Of a stretch of 64,000 nucleotides of DNA, positions 16,662-25,315 are shown piece after piece. The notes under the pieces were generated by a model. It worked only from the letters and a program-made list of their open reading frames with translations. It had not been told where the DNA came from and did not search any database. Each line of letters opens with the position of its first letter. Within the stretch, counting starts at the first letter, position 1. The translations under genes were made by a program, and so were the position numbers. Location: NCBI RefSeq assembly GCF_045277565.1, contig NZ_CP123584.1, positions 3,534,001-3,598,000 of the forward strand, given 5' to 3'. Source of the DNA: Aliisedimentitalea scapharcae. Its GTDB lineage: Bacteria; Pseudomonadota; Alphaproteobacteria; Rhodobacterales; Rhodobacteraceae.

Positions 16662-17564
16662 TTAGTTTGATTTCAGCTTGCGTGCTTCGATGATGACTTC
16701 GTATGCGTCATGACCGATCGGCATGACGCCTTTGGCCTCACCCGACAGAACGCCATAGGCACATTCGGGGTCCATCGCAGGTAGCGACGCCATCAGCGCC
16801 GTGAATTTGACTTTCACGTCTTCTGGCAAATCCTTGCGCAGAACGATCGGGCCTTCTGGGATCGGCTTGGACTGCCAGATTTGCACCAGGTCGTTCATGT
16901 CAACCAGGCCAGCATCAACCGCACGACGCAGCGCGCCCGAATTGTAGCCGTCTTCCCATTCACCCAGACCGTCGGCCCAGGTCACGCCGCCGTCCACATC
17001 GCCTGCATTTACCGCGACGATGGTCTGTTCGTGACCGCCGGTGAATTTCACTTCACCAAAATAGTCGCCCGACGTCATGGTCGATCCGGTAGCTTCGGGA
17101 ATTTCGATCGACGGGATCAGGAAGCCGCTGGTCGAGTTGGGATCGCCAAAGCCAAAGACTTTGCCTTTCATGTCGTCCAACGATGAAATGCCGCTGTCCT
17201 TGCGGGCAAAGCCAACCGAGTAATAGCCATAGCCACCATCATTGTTGACTTTGACCAGGATCGGTTCGACCGCTTCGGGGTCAGACAGATAGGTTTTGGC
17301 ATAGCCCGAGGCACCCAGCCACGCCATGTCAATTGTGCCGCCCAGCAAGCCCTGGATCACGCCATTATAGTCGGCCGGCGCGAACAGTTTGGTTTCCACA
17401 CCCAGCAGCTCTTCGGTTTTGGCGCGCAGGCATTCGTTGTTGTTCAGACGGTCCTGTGCGTTTTCACCGCCCAGGAGGCCGATATTAAACGATTCGATGT
17501 CGGCGGCCAGGATCGGTGTGGCCAGAGCGGTGGATGCCAATGCGGCAGCGATCAGATTTTTCAT
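16662..17564 (-). CDS. phnD: PhnD, phosphonate-binding periplasmic protein
   Basis: Solute-binding protein of the phosphonate importer. The ATG at 17564 gives a clear signal peptide (MKNLIAAALASTALATPILA) ending before ADIESF. The open frame continues 60 codons further upstream but lacks signal-peptide character. Mature-protein features include LGGTIDMAWLGASGYA, FGFGDPNSTSGFL and the GGVTWADGLGEW region. The product has 300 residues. It is the second gene of phnC-D-E1-E2. Confidence 0.95.
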   Translation of the reverse strand: MKNLIAAALASTALATPILAADIESFNIGLLGGENAQDRLNNNECLRAKTEELLGVETKLFAPADYNGVIQGLLGGTIDMAWLGASGYAKTYLSDPEAVEPILVKVNNDGGYGYYSVGFARKDSGISSLDDMKGKVFGFGDPNSTSGFLIPSIEIPEATGSTMTSGDYFGEVKFTGGHEQTIVAVNAGDVDGGVTWADGLGEWEDGYNSGALRRAVDAGLVDMNDLVQIWQSKPIPEGPIVLRKDLPEDVKVKFTALMASLPAMDPECAYGVLSGEAKGVMPIGHDAYEVIIEARKLKSN

Positions 17565-17646
17565 GATGTTTTCTTTCCAGGTTAAGTGAAGTCTGTTGCA
17601 GAAAGTTTGGAGTGGGGTTCGCAATGCGCGCGCCCTGCAGGGGGTG

Positions 17647-18465
17647 TCAGGCGAATTCAGGCAAGACGACCTTGGGCGGGACCAGTGCCGGCTCGCGAAT
17701 TTCCGTAGATGTGGCCGCTTCGGAAAAGTCATCCCCTGCGCCATAGATGTCCCGGGCCACGCCGGTGGTCAGCTGTTCGGGCGTACCATCAAACACAATG
17801 CGCCCATCGCGCATTCCGATAACCCGGTCGCAATAGCGCCGTGCCGTGTCCAAGGTGTGCAGATTGGCCAGAACAGTGCGCCCGTCTTCTTCGTGAATGC
17901 GGCGCAGGGCCTCCATCACGGTTTGCGCGTTCATCGGGTCCAGCGATGCGATCGGTTCATCCGCAAGAATGATCCGGGGATCCTGCATCAACGCACGGGC
18001 GATCGCGACGCGCTGTTGCTGCCCCCCCGACAGGGCTTCGGCCCTTTTGGGAGCATGATCCGCCATGCCCAATCGGTCCAGAATATCAATGGCCTGGTGG
18101 ATGTCCGATTTGGGAAACAGGTTGAACACAGTCGTCAGGGTTGATCGTTTGCCCAATGTGCCGTGCAAAACGTTTGAAACCACATCCATTCGCGGCACCA
18201 GATTGAATTGCTGAAAGATCATCGCGCAGGACGCTTGCCACGCACGTCGGTCCTTGCCCCTCAGCGTGGTCACATCCGTGCCTTCAAACAGAATGCGCCC
18301 CGTTGTGGCATCCGTCAGCCGATTGATCATGCGCAGCAATGTGGATTTGCCCGCCCCGGACCGTCCGATCACTCCAATCATCGCCGGGCGGTCGATCGAA
18401 AAGCTCGCATTGTCGACGGCCGCATTTGCGCCGAAACGTTTGGTCAGATTCTCTACGGTCAGCAT
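17647..18465 (-). CDS. phnC: PhnC, phosphonate ABC transporter ATP-binding protein
   Basis: ATPase of the importer, 272 residues. It has Walker A GRSGAGKST, the signature LSGGQQQRVAIARA, Walker B IILADEPIASLD and the H-loop region VLANLHTLD. It is first in the phnCDE1E2 operon; the operon probably starts in the 317-bp gap to the divergent SMP-30 gene. Phosphate control is expected for the family, but I see no convincing Pho box. Confidence 0.94.
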   Translation of the reverse strand: MLTVENLTKRFGANAAVDNASFSIDRPAMIGVIGRSGAGKSTLLRMINRLTDATTGRILFEGTDVTTLRGKDRRAWQASCAMIFQQFNLVPRMDVVSNVLHGTLGKRSTLTTVFNLFPKSDIHQAIDILDRLGMADHAPKRAEALSGGQQQRVAIARALMQDPRIILADEPIASLDPMNAQTVMEALRRIHEEDGRTVLANLHTLDTARRYCDRVIGMRDGRIVFDGTPEQLTTGVARDIYGAGDDFSEAATSTEIREPALVPPKVVLPEFA

Positions 18466-18782
18466 ATTTGCCCCCAGTTAACTCCGGGGGACATGGCAAG
18501 ACTTCCGTTGCAATTGCATGACGGTTTCTTGAATGTTTTGTAAATGGAGGGGGCATGGCTTCATTTTGGATGATGCCAAATCGCCAACCCAATCGCCAAA
18601 GGTCGCCACGCTTTGACGGGCCTCTCCAGGTTTTCCGAACCGAGCAAGCCAATTGCCCGAAAGCCACCAAATGGCTAAGCTCTAACAGGGGGGCTCCTAT
18701 ACATTTTTGAAAAGCGCGGTTGTCAGCGGCGGCCGGAACTTGAGACGGGAATTTAAACGCATCAACATAGGGAAGCAGCAAA
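18466..18782. other. Intergenic region between phnC and the SMP-30 gene
   Basis: 317 bp holding the divergent promoters of phnC (minus) and the SMP-30 gene (plus). A weak direct-repeat resemblance to a Pho box (CCGTCAT, 4 bp, TTGCAAC on the minus strand, 18507-18524) is not strong enough to call. No gene or strong hairpin is seen. Confidence 0.5.
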
Positions 18783-19730
18783 ATGGCATTTAAACTGGAC
18801 TTGGTAGAGGTCGCACACGGCCTGGGCTTTCCCGAAGGGCCCGTTGCAATGAACGACGGTTCGGTACTGTTCGTCGACATTGAAAAAGAAACCCTGGTGC
18901 GCCTGGAGCCCAGTGGCGCACGTCATGATGTCGCGGAGATCCCCGGTGGCCCAAACGGCGTAGCAATCGGGCCCGATGGTGCGGCCTATGTCTGCAACAA
19001 CGGCGGTGTCTATTGTTTCAAGAACGCCGGCCCTGGTGGGGTGAACATCCCCCTTCCTGATCCAGAACATTACACCGGTGGCTTGATCCAGAGGGTGGAT
19101 CTGACGTCTGGTGAGGTTACGCCCTTGTACACGGAATGTGACAAAAAACGGCTTCTGGCCCCCGACGACATCGTTTTTGACAAGGCCAAAGGGTTCTGGT
19201 TCACCGAAACCGGCATTCAGGATGATGAAACCCTTCGCAAGGGGGGGCTGTATTATGCAACGACAGATGGATCTTCGATTGTGCGGATGGCCACGATTCC
19301 GATGGCAAACGGTGTTGGACTATCGCCTGATGGAGACACCGTTTTTGTGTCGGATACGATTTTCGGGCGACTCTGGAAGATGAAGATCAAAAGAGACAGC
19401 AGAGGTCGCCCGGTTGGTCTGGACGATGGACCAATCCAGGGCATCATGCCCGGTGAAGTCGTCCAAACCCTTCCAGGATTTCAGTGGCTCGACAGCCTCA
19501 AGGTCGAAGCGGATGGCCGCGTTTGTGTTGGTACGATCTTTACCGGAGGTATCACCATTTTTGAAATGGATGGCACGACCGAGCATGTCGATGTACCGGA
19601 TATTTTCACCACCAATATGTGCTTTGGCGGCGAAGACATGATGGATATGTGGATCACAGCGTCCAGTACCGGAAAAATCTACAAGACCCGCTGGCCACGC
19701 CCCGGTCTGAAGCTGGAATTCACAGCATAG
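18783..19730 (+). CDS. SMP-30/gluconolactonase/LRE family protein
   Basis: Six-bladed beta-propeller hydrolase of the SMP-30 type, usually a sugar-lactone hydrolase. Probable divalent-metal ligands are the Glu of GFPEGPV (near residue 19), the Asn of GGPNGVAIGPDG, the Asn of MANGVGLSPDG and the Asp of VFVSDT. The product has 315 residues with no signal peptide. It is monocistronic, divergent from phnC and followed by a terminator-like hairpin. The lactone substrate cannot be told from sequence. Confidence 0.88.
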   Translation: MAFKLDLVEVAHGLGFPEGPVAMNDGSVLFVDIEKETLVRLEPSGARHDVAEIPGGPNGVAIGPDGAAYVCNNGGVYCFKNAGPGGVNIPLPDPEHYTGGLIQRVDLTSGEVTPLYTECDKKRLLAPDDIVFDKAKGFWFTETGIQDDETLRKGGLYYATTDGSSIVRMATIPMANGVGLSPDGDTVFVSDTIFGRLWKMKIKRDSRGRPVGLDDGPIQGIMPGEVVQTLPGFQWLDSLKVEADGRVCVGTIFTGGITIFEMDGTTEHVDVPDIFTTNMCFGGEDMMDMWITASSTGKIYKTRWPRPGLKLEFTA

Positions 19731-19760
19731 TTTGTTGCCTTTTTTCGGACTACGTAGACG

Positions 19761-19790
19761 GCAAAAGGGCGCATCACAGCGCCCTTTTGC
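19761..19790 (+). terminator. Hairpin after the SMP-30 gene
   Basis: A perfect 11-bp stem, GCAAAAGGGCG (19761-19771) and CGCCCTTTTGC (19780-19790), has an 8-base loop and starts 30 bp after the SMP-30 stop. There is no long T-run after it, so termination may rely on the T-rich 3' arm. Confidence 0.7.
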
Positions 19791-19986
19791 ACTGTGATGT
19801 CTTGAGCCCCCAAACAGGCCATAACGCAAAACAGGCGTATTTACCCGTGGCGTTCAGGTCTTTTGGCACCCGCATTGCGCTCCTGTTTCTTCTGGCCCTG
19901 CGCATAGGTTGAAAAGACCATCGCCCAGCCTGATCAGGCCAAGCTTTGCTAGCGTTTCCATCAGGATATTGTAAAATATCTTAATA

Positions 19987-22900
19987 ATGGATGAAACACC
20001 CGCCATACCCGAGATCCAATCGACGCGTTTGGGCGAAAGGCGTCTGGTCTCCGTTCTGTTCACCGACATGGTGGGATATACCGCCATCGTCGAGCGACTT
20101 GGCGCGGAAAAAACTCTCCAATTCACACGAATGGTTTACAAGGAACTGACCGGTGCCGTTCAGGATCATGGCGGGTCTGTCCGCGGCTTTGCCGGGGACA
20201 GTGTCATGGCAGTTTTTGGCATTCCAGACGCCCAGGAGGATGCCGCGCTGAGGGCCTGCCAGGCGGCGTTGTCGATCCAGAAAACCTTTGGCGACGCCAC
20301 CGAAGACATCGAAGCGAGATTTGGTGAACGCCCCAGTATGCGGGTCGGTGTGAGCTCGGGCACCGTCGTCATGGCCCATGTCGAAGGCGAAGGGTCGCCT
20401 TTGACAGCGGTCGGCAATACCGTGAACCTCGCGTCGCGTATCGAGGCGTTGGCCCCCAGAGGTGGCTGCCTGATCTGCGACGCGACCCGAAGTCTCGTCG
20501 AATGGCTTGTCGACCTCAGCTTTGATGACGAGTATCAGATCAAAGGCGTGGCCAAACCGCAAAAGCTATGGCGGTTGCTGTCCATCCGCGAAGGGGCCAC
20601 GCGGTTTGATGCCTCGCTGGCGCGTGGCCTCAGCCAATATATCGGACGCGATGCAGAGCTGGCGACGCTGGCTGGCGCGTTGGAGCGCGCCCGTGACCGG
20701 GTTCAAGTGGTGGATCTTGTTGCCGAACCGGGACTGGGTAAAACCCGCCTGATTTTCGAATTTCTAAATCCGATAACAAAAGAAGACGCCTTTGTGCTGA
20801 CCGGGCATTGCTCGGCCAATGGCCAACAAACCCCGTTTTTGCCGTTTCTCGAAGTTATGCGCGGATCGTTCCAGATCCGCGACGAAGATGAGCCGTTTGA
20901 AATCGCGCGAAAGCTTGAAACCGGGCTTCGCCGGGCGGGGCTGGATACGCCCGAGAATCTGGGCCTTCTGCTCAACTTGTTGGGCCTTCCCCCTCCAGAC
21001 GGATCACTGGACGGGCTTGACGGTGTTCTGATTGGCCTGCGGACCCGCGATCTTCTCCCTGCGTTGTTGCAGGCGCAATGCCAGGCGACACGGGTGGTTC
21101 TTTTGATCGAGGACATCCATTGGATCGATGGCGCATCCGAAGAGATGCTACGCAAACTGATCGAAAGCGGAACGCAGTCGAATCTGTTGATCCTCCTGAC
21201 ACGGCGCCCGGAATATGATCCCGGTTGGTGCACCCTGCCCTGGGTGAAAGCGTTGGCACTGCAACCGCTTGAGGATGGCGACATCTGGCAACTGGCCCGC
21301 ACACGTCTGGGCGTTGAAACCCTGCCCGATGCTCTGATCCAACAGGTCACAGAACGCGCTGGGGGCAATCCGTTGTTTGGCGAGGAGATCCTGAGCTATC
21401 TAATCGACCAGGGCGCGTTGCGCATCACATCGGGCACGGCCGAATTTGACGCCGAAAAGGCGACAAGCGGGCTACCCGCAAGCATGCAAAGCCTGCTGAC
21501 GGCCCGCATTGACCGATTGCAGCCCCAGGACCAAGCGTTGCTTCAGGCGGCGGCCACAATTGGTCGGCGTTTCGATCCGGGCCTGTTGTCTCTTGTGATT
21601 GGACGCGCGGGGGAAACAGGTGCAGCCTTGCACAGATTGCAGGCGCAGGACATTGTCTACCGCGAAACCAACTCGTCGGATTACATGTTCAAACATGTGC
21701 TGCTGAGAGACACCGTCTATCAAGGGTTGGTGTCCGATCGCCGGGCTGATCTGCATTTGGCGATTGCCGAAGCTCTGGTCCAGCGCAACCAGGACCGGCT
21801 TGCCGAGGTGGCCGATACCCTTGCCTATCATTACGCGCAAACCGACCGTAAGGATCTCGCCTTTCGGTACAGCGCTTTGGCAGGTGCAAAAAGTCTGGGT
21901 GTTTTTTCTCACGATCAGGCCAACCGGTATTTTGCCTCTGCCCTGGCGCTCTACCTGGATGATCCGACCTGTGCCAGCGACGCGGAGTTTGCCGAATTCC
22001 TCGCGAATTATGCGCTGTGTTCGAACATCTCGCTCATGGTCAAACCCATGATCGAACTGGCCCCCAAGGTCAGACCAATTCTCAATGGCATTGGCGATAG
22101 CGGTGACCACGTTCTCTTCTTGCATCATTATGTATCCTGTCTGGTGTGCAGCGGCCGCTATCGCGATGCGCTTGGTGTCCAGCAGGAACTGACGGCAATG
22201 GCCAATCGTTTGGGCGACCCCAAGTCGATCGCCTATGCATTGGTCAACGAGCTATCGGTGTCGATCTATTGCGCGCCCATTCCCGATGATGTTTTCGAGA
22301 CCAAGCGACAGGAAGCAGAGACTGCCCTGACCTGTTTCGACGATGCCTATTTGAAAAATTTCTTTGTTGCCACCGTGGGTTGGAACGAGCTCACCCGCGG
22401 TCGGGTCACAAAAGCGCATGAAGCCGCGGACCGCATGCGCGCCGAAGGCATTTCCAAGAACGATCCTCGTTCCCTGGGGTACGGAACCGCGATGAAGGCG
22501 TTGATTGCCATGGTCACCGACGACCATCAAACCGCGCTGGAGATATCCGAACAGGCGCACAGCGTTTCCCGGGCCGAATTTGAAATGGCAATTGCCGATT
22601 CATCGAGATTCTCTGCTTTGGTTCCATTGGGCAAACCAGGGGCGCTGGAGGACGTTCGAGGGTACGTAGATATGTGCAAACAGAACGGGTGGGCACTGTT
22701 CGCGGAAGGTCCGGAAACCATGCTGGGGGTCGCGCTGGCGATGGACGGTCAGATCGGGGCCGGGTTGCGCCAGATCGAAGACGCGATTGCCCGTCGGGAA
22801 GCCGAAGGCACCAGGATCGCCGCCGATTGGAACCGGTTGTTTCTGTGTGAAGTCTATCTCGAAATTCTATCCGGCGAAGGCGGCGCATCTCTCGGCGTGC

Positions 22901-23175
22901 TCATGCGCAATATCAGCGCCTTGACTGGTGTTTTCCTGTTCGGTGGCAAGCGGATCATTGAACTGATCGAACACGTGCGCGCCAATCCTCAGTTCGATCC
23001 CGCAGGACATTACATCGCCCGAAGCGAATTGATCCTGGGATTGCTCTACAAGATCAAGAAGAAGAAGGCCCAGGCGCTTCAGCATCTGAACGAAGCCAAA
23101 CGGATCGTCGAGCCAGCAGGGAAATCCCCCATGCTGACACGGATCAACGTGGCATTGGCCGAACTGAACGCGTGA
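19987..23175 (+). CDS. Class III adenylate/guanylate cyclase with AAA ATPase and TPR-like region
   Basis: 1062-residue cytoplasmic signalling protein. An N-terminal class III cyclase domain (residues ~15-195) has the metal aspartates in LFTDMVGYT and FAGDSVMAVFG and the NTVNLASRIE segment. A STAND-like ATPase follows, with P-loop AEPGLGKTR near residue 250 and Walker B VVLLIEDIHWID. The long C-terminal half is helical and TPR-like. There is no membrane segment. The architecture matches many rhizobial and roseobacter proteins whose signals are unknown. It is convergent with the haem-protein operon, 16 bp away. A second protein of this kind is encoded at 51967. Confidence 0.92.
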   Translation: MDETPAIPEIQSTRLGERRLVSVLFTDMVGYTAIVERLGAEKTLQFTRMVYKELTGAVQDHGGSVRGFAGDSVMAVFGIPDAQEDAALRACQAALSIQKTFGDATEDIEARFGERPSMRVGVSSGTVVMAHVEGEGSPLTAVGNTVNLASRIEALAPRGGCLICDATRSLVEWLVDLSFDDEYQIKGVAKPQKLWRLLSIREGATRFDASLARGLSQYIGRDAELATLAGALERARDRVQVVDLVAEPGLGKTRLIFEFLNPITKEDAFVLTGHCSANGQQTPFLPFLEVMRGSFQIRDEDEPFEIARKLETGLRRAGLDTPENLGLLLNLLGLPPPDGSLDGLDGVLIGLRTRDLLPALLQAQCQATRVVLLIEDIHWIDGASEEMLRKLIESGTQSNLLILLTRRPEYDPGWCTLPWVKALALQPLEDGDIWQLARTRLGVETLPDALIQQVTERAGGNPLFGEEILSYLIDQGALRITSGTAEFDAEKATSGLPASMQSLLTARIDRLQPQDQALLQAAATIGRRFDPGLLSLVIGRAGETGAALHRLQAQDIVYRETNSSDYMFKHVLLRDTVYQGLVSDRRADLHLAIAEALVQRNQDRLAEVADTLAYHYAQTDRKDLAFRYSALAGAKSLGVFSHDQANRYFASALALYLDDPTCASDAEFAEFLANYALCSNISLMVKPMIELAPKVRPILNGIGDSGDHVLFLHHYVSCLVCSGRYRDALGVQQELTAMANRLGDPKSIAYALVNELSVSIYCAPIPDDVFETKRQEAETALTCFDDAYLKNFFVATVGWNELTRGRVTKAHEAADRMRAEGISKNDPRSLGYGTAMKALIAMVTDDHQTALEISEQAHSVSRAEFEMAIADSSRFSALVPLGKPGALEDVRGYVDMCKQNGWALFAEGPETMLGVALAMDGQIGAGLRQIEDAIARREAEGTRIAADWNRLFLCEVYLEILSGEGGASLGVLMRNISALTGVFLFGGKRIIELIEHVRANPQFDPAGHYIARSELILGLLYKIKKKKAQALQHLNEAKRIVEPAGKSPMLTRINVALAELNA

Positions 23176-23191
23176 CAGGCCAGATAACCCG

Positions 23192-24595
23192 TCAGCCCGT
23201 CAGCCGGGACAAATAGCGGATCGCAGACAAGCTTGGCAAAAAGGTATAGGCTCCGCCGCGTGTGGTCACAAACCGGGGAAACCCTCTCAGTCGAATAGTC
23301 CCCTCTTTTGGGAGTGTCAGGTCAAACCAGCTGGTTTCCGGAGAATTGGCCCCAATCAACGGATCATTGGAGCCGGTAACAGTCGGATCCTGCAGTCCCA
23401 GGTTCAGCCAATCACACATGACGGCTTCGAATTGGGCCCCGAAATTCGCGCCGATGAAGTTACCCAACAACCCCCGTTCCTGGCTATCGGGATTGGCGGG
23501 GTCAAAGTCGGGGCCATAAGACATACCGCGCCGCACAAGCCGGCGCGTGTAGTTGGCAATACGTTGGACGATCGGACCGCCCCGCGGGTTGACGCGCCGC
23601 ATATGCGCCCCTGCCGGGCATCGGGACCCGTGATGATAATCGAAATTTGTGAGCGCGCCGGGCTCCTCGGATTTTGGCCATTGCGCATCTGGCGAGGTTT
23701 CATACGGCATGCCGTTGCGCCAACGTCCACACATCTGCGCCGCCACAACCTCGCGCAGGGCACCATGGCGATCCAACCCCGCACCAATGCGGTCTTCGGT
23801 ACCCGGAACCAACAGGTCCTTGGCCCTGGGATGGGTCAGCAACATGTCAGCGGCCTTGTCCAGATAGGTTTCAAACCCCTGTGCATCCTGGGCCAGGATG
23901 CGAAAGGCATTGAAGGCCCCGTTAAATCCCAGTTCGCGGGGCTGAGGAATACTGAATTCAAGCCCTTGCATCCGCGTCGGATAGCCCAGCAGAACAGTTC
24001 CCAAGGGATCAGCGGGTTCATTTGCAGCGGCTTGCTCAGGATCATCAACATGTCGGAACTTGGGTTGCGAGATGCTGTCCTGATAGCCAAAGAACACCTT
24101 TTGATCGGCCAGATTACGCCCGTTCCTGACGCCAATCACATTAAAAGCACGCGCGACCTGCCCCTGAACGACATCAAGATGATGTTCTTCGTCCACATAA
24201 ATCGATGCTATGATATGCACCCGCTCAGGCTGGTCGAACGGCGCAGGCCAATGTTCGGGCGCGCTCGACCCAAAATCACCAAGCTTCATGGCGCGCGCGC
24301 GCATTCCTTCGACGAACTCCGTAGGGAAACTGTCCAGGCATTCGCCTGGTGTCCCCAGCGCCCGCAACCCTTCGTAGGTCACGCCTATGTTGAAACAGAC
24401 ATCGGGTTTCGTGGCCCACCATGCTGATCTGGTAATCTTTGGTACATCTGCGTCGGTCCCATCGGCCGACGCCGCAAGAAACCGCCGCGCTGCAGCCAGG
24501 TCCGACACCTCGAGAATGAGGTAACGCACCATATTGTTTCGGTAGCCCCGCAAAATGTTGCCCTGGACTTCGTTTGAATCATAAGCTTCGCTCAT
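23192..24595 (-). CDS. DyP-type peroxidase family protein
   Basis: Haem peroxidase-like protein, 467 residues from the ATG at 24595, which overlaps the upstream stop (TAATG). The DyP-type GxxDG motif appears as GYQDS, retaining the distal Asp but with Ser in place of the last Gly. The family block CPAGAHMRRVNPR, which carries the probable proximal His, is present, as is the C-terminal FVTTRGGAYTFLPS. There is no Tat or Sec signal, so it is probably cytoplasmic. It is the last gene of a three-gene operon with an unknown protein and a catalase-like protein. Substrate unknown. Confidence 0.87.
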   Translation of the reverse strand: MSEAYDSNEVQGNILRGYRNNMVRYLILEVSDLAAARRFLAASADGTDADVPKITRSAWWATKPDVCFNIGVTYEGLRALGTPGECLDSFPTEFVEGMRARAMKLGDFGSSAPEHWPAPFDQPERVHIIASIYVDEEHHLDVVQGQVARAFNVIGVRNGRNLADQKVFFGYQDSISQPKFRHVDDPEQAAANEPADPLGTVLLGYPTRMQGLEFSIPQPRELGFNGAFNAFRILAQDAQGFETYLDKAADMLLTHPRAKDLLVPGTEDRIGAGLDRHGALREVVAAQMCGRWRNGMPYETSPDAQWPKSEEPGALTNFDYHHGSRCPAGAHMRRVNPRGGPIVQRIANYTRRLVRRGMSYGPDFDPANPDSQERGLLGNFIGANFGAQFEAVMCDWLNLGLQDPTVTGSNDPLIGANSPETSWFDLTLPKEGTIRLRGFPRFVTTRGGAYTFLPSLSAIRYLSRLTG

Positions 24596-25311
24596 TACCA
24601 ACCTACTCCCAGTTTGCGACGGACCTGTGCGGCGGACACTCCGGGATACGCACGATAGCCGCCGCCCAACGAAATATTGGGGTTCGCGTTCAGTTGCAGA
24701 ATCAATTCTCGTGGCAGGCTCAACAATTCATGCGGTGGACCATCAGCGGAACGGCCCGCGGCTGCATCCTGCAGACCAAATAGGTCCGTTGGGAAATCCG
24801 GTGCCTGGAACAGGTCGTGATCCTGCACCCAGTCAATGAACTTCTCGACATTCTGCGCCGTTGGCTTGAGTTCCTCACCGCCGTCCACCAAAGTCATCAC
24901 ATCGTCGAAAACGCTGCCGATGGTCATGATGAAGTCGCGGATATAATTGCTGAAATCACCATCATAAACCGAGATCATGCAAATATAGTCGTCGATCAAC
25001 AGAAAGCGGGCGAAATGCACCGTGCCGACATTGTCCAGACCTGCGAATATTTCGTCCACGTTCGTGGCAATTGCCATGGCGGCCTTGGCGCGCCCCACAG
25101 GGGTTGGATCCTTGAGCGGCATCACCAGATTCATCATGCGCTGCACGTTTTCACTCGGTTGAGGCGAAGGACGCGGACCGCCCGGCAGTTTTGGCTTTTT
25201 TTCGCGCCAGACCCAATACGGCACAACCACATAGGTCGACAGAAATTTGAACCACCCCCGTTCGGGGAGGCTGTTGACGTACCGATTGAACCAACCGCCA
25301 TCATCCGTCAT
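24595..25311 (-). CDS. Protein of unknown function in a haem-protein operon
   Basis: 238 residues from the ATG at 25311, five bases after the catalase-like gene's stop; the longer frame to 25380 lies inside that gene. The N-terminus has an aromatic hydrophobic stretch (WFKFLSTYVVVPYWVW, ~residues 18-33) that may associate with membrane or lipid. The centre (GTVHFARFLLIDDY, then ISVYDGDFSNYIRDFI) resembles the ferredoxin-like alpha/beta fold seen beside or fused to DyP-type proteins; this is my impression, not a search result. No metal motif is obvious. Its stop overlaps the DyP start, so it is translated with both haem proteins. Confidence 0.75.
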   Translation of the reverse strand: MTDDGGWFNRYVNSLPERGWFKFLSTYVVVPYWVWREKKPKLPGGPRPSPQPSENVQRMMNLVMPLKDPTPVGRAKAAMAIATNVDEIFAGLDNVGTVHFARFLLIDDYICMISVYDGDFSNYIRDFIMTIGSVFDDVMTLVDGGEELKPTAQNVEKFIDWVQDHDLFQAPDFPTDLFGLQDAAAGRSADGPPHELLSLPRELILQLNANPNISLGGGYRAYPGVSAAQVRRKLGVGW

Positions 25312-25315
25312 GAAT

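Noticed and set aside
18505..18524. Possible Pho box upstream of phnC
   Set aside because: Only one of the two 7-bp half-sites (CCGTCAT) resembles the consensus; the second (TTGCAAC) does not.
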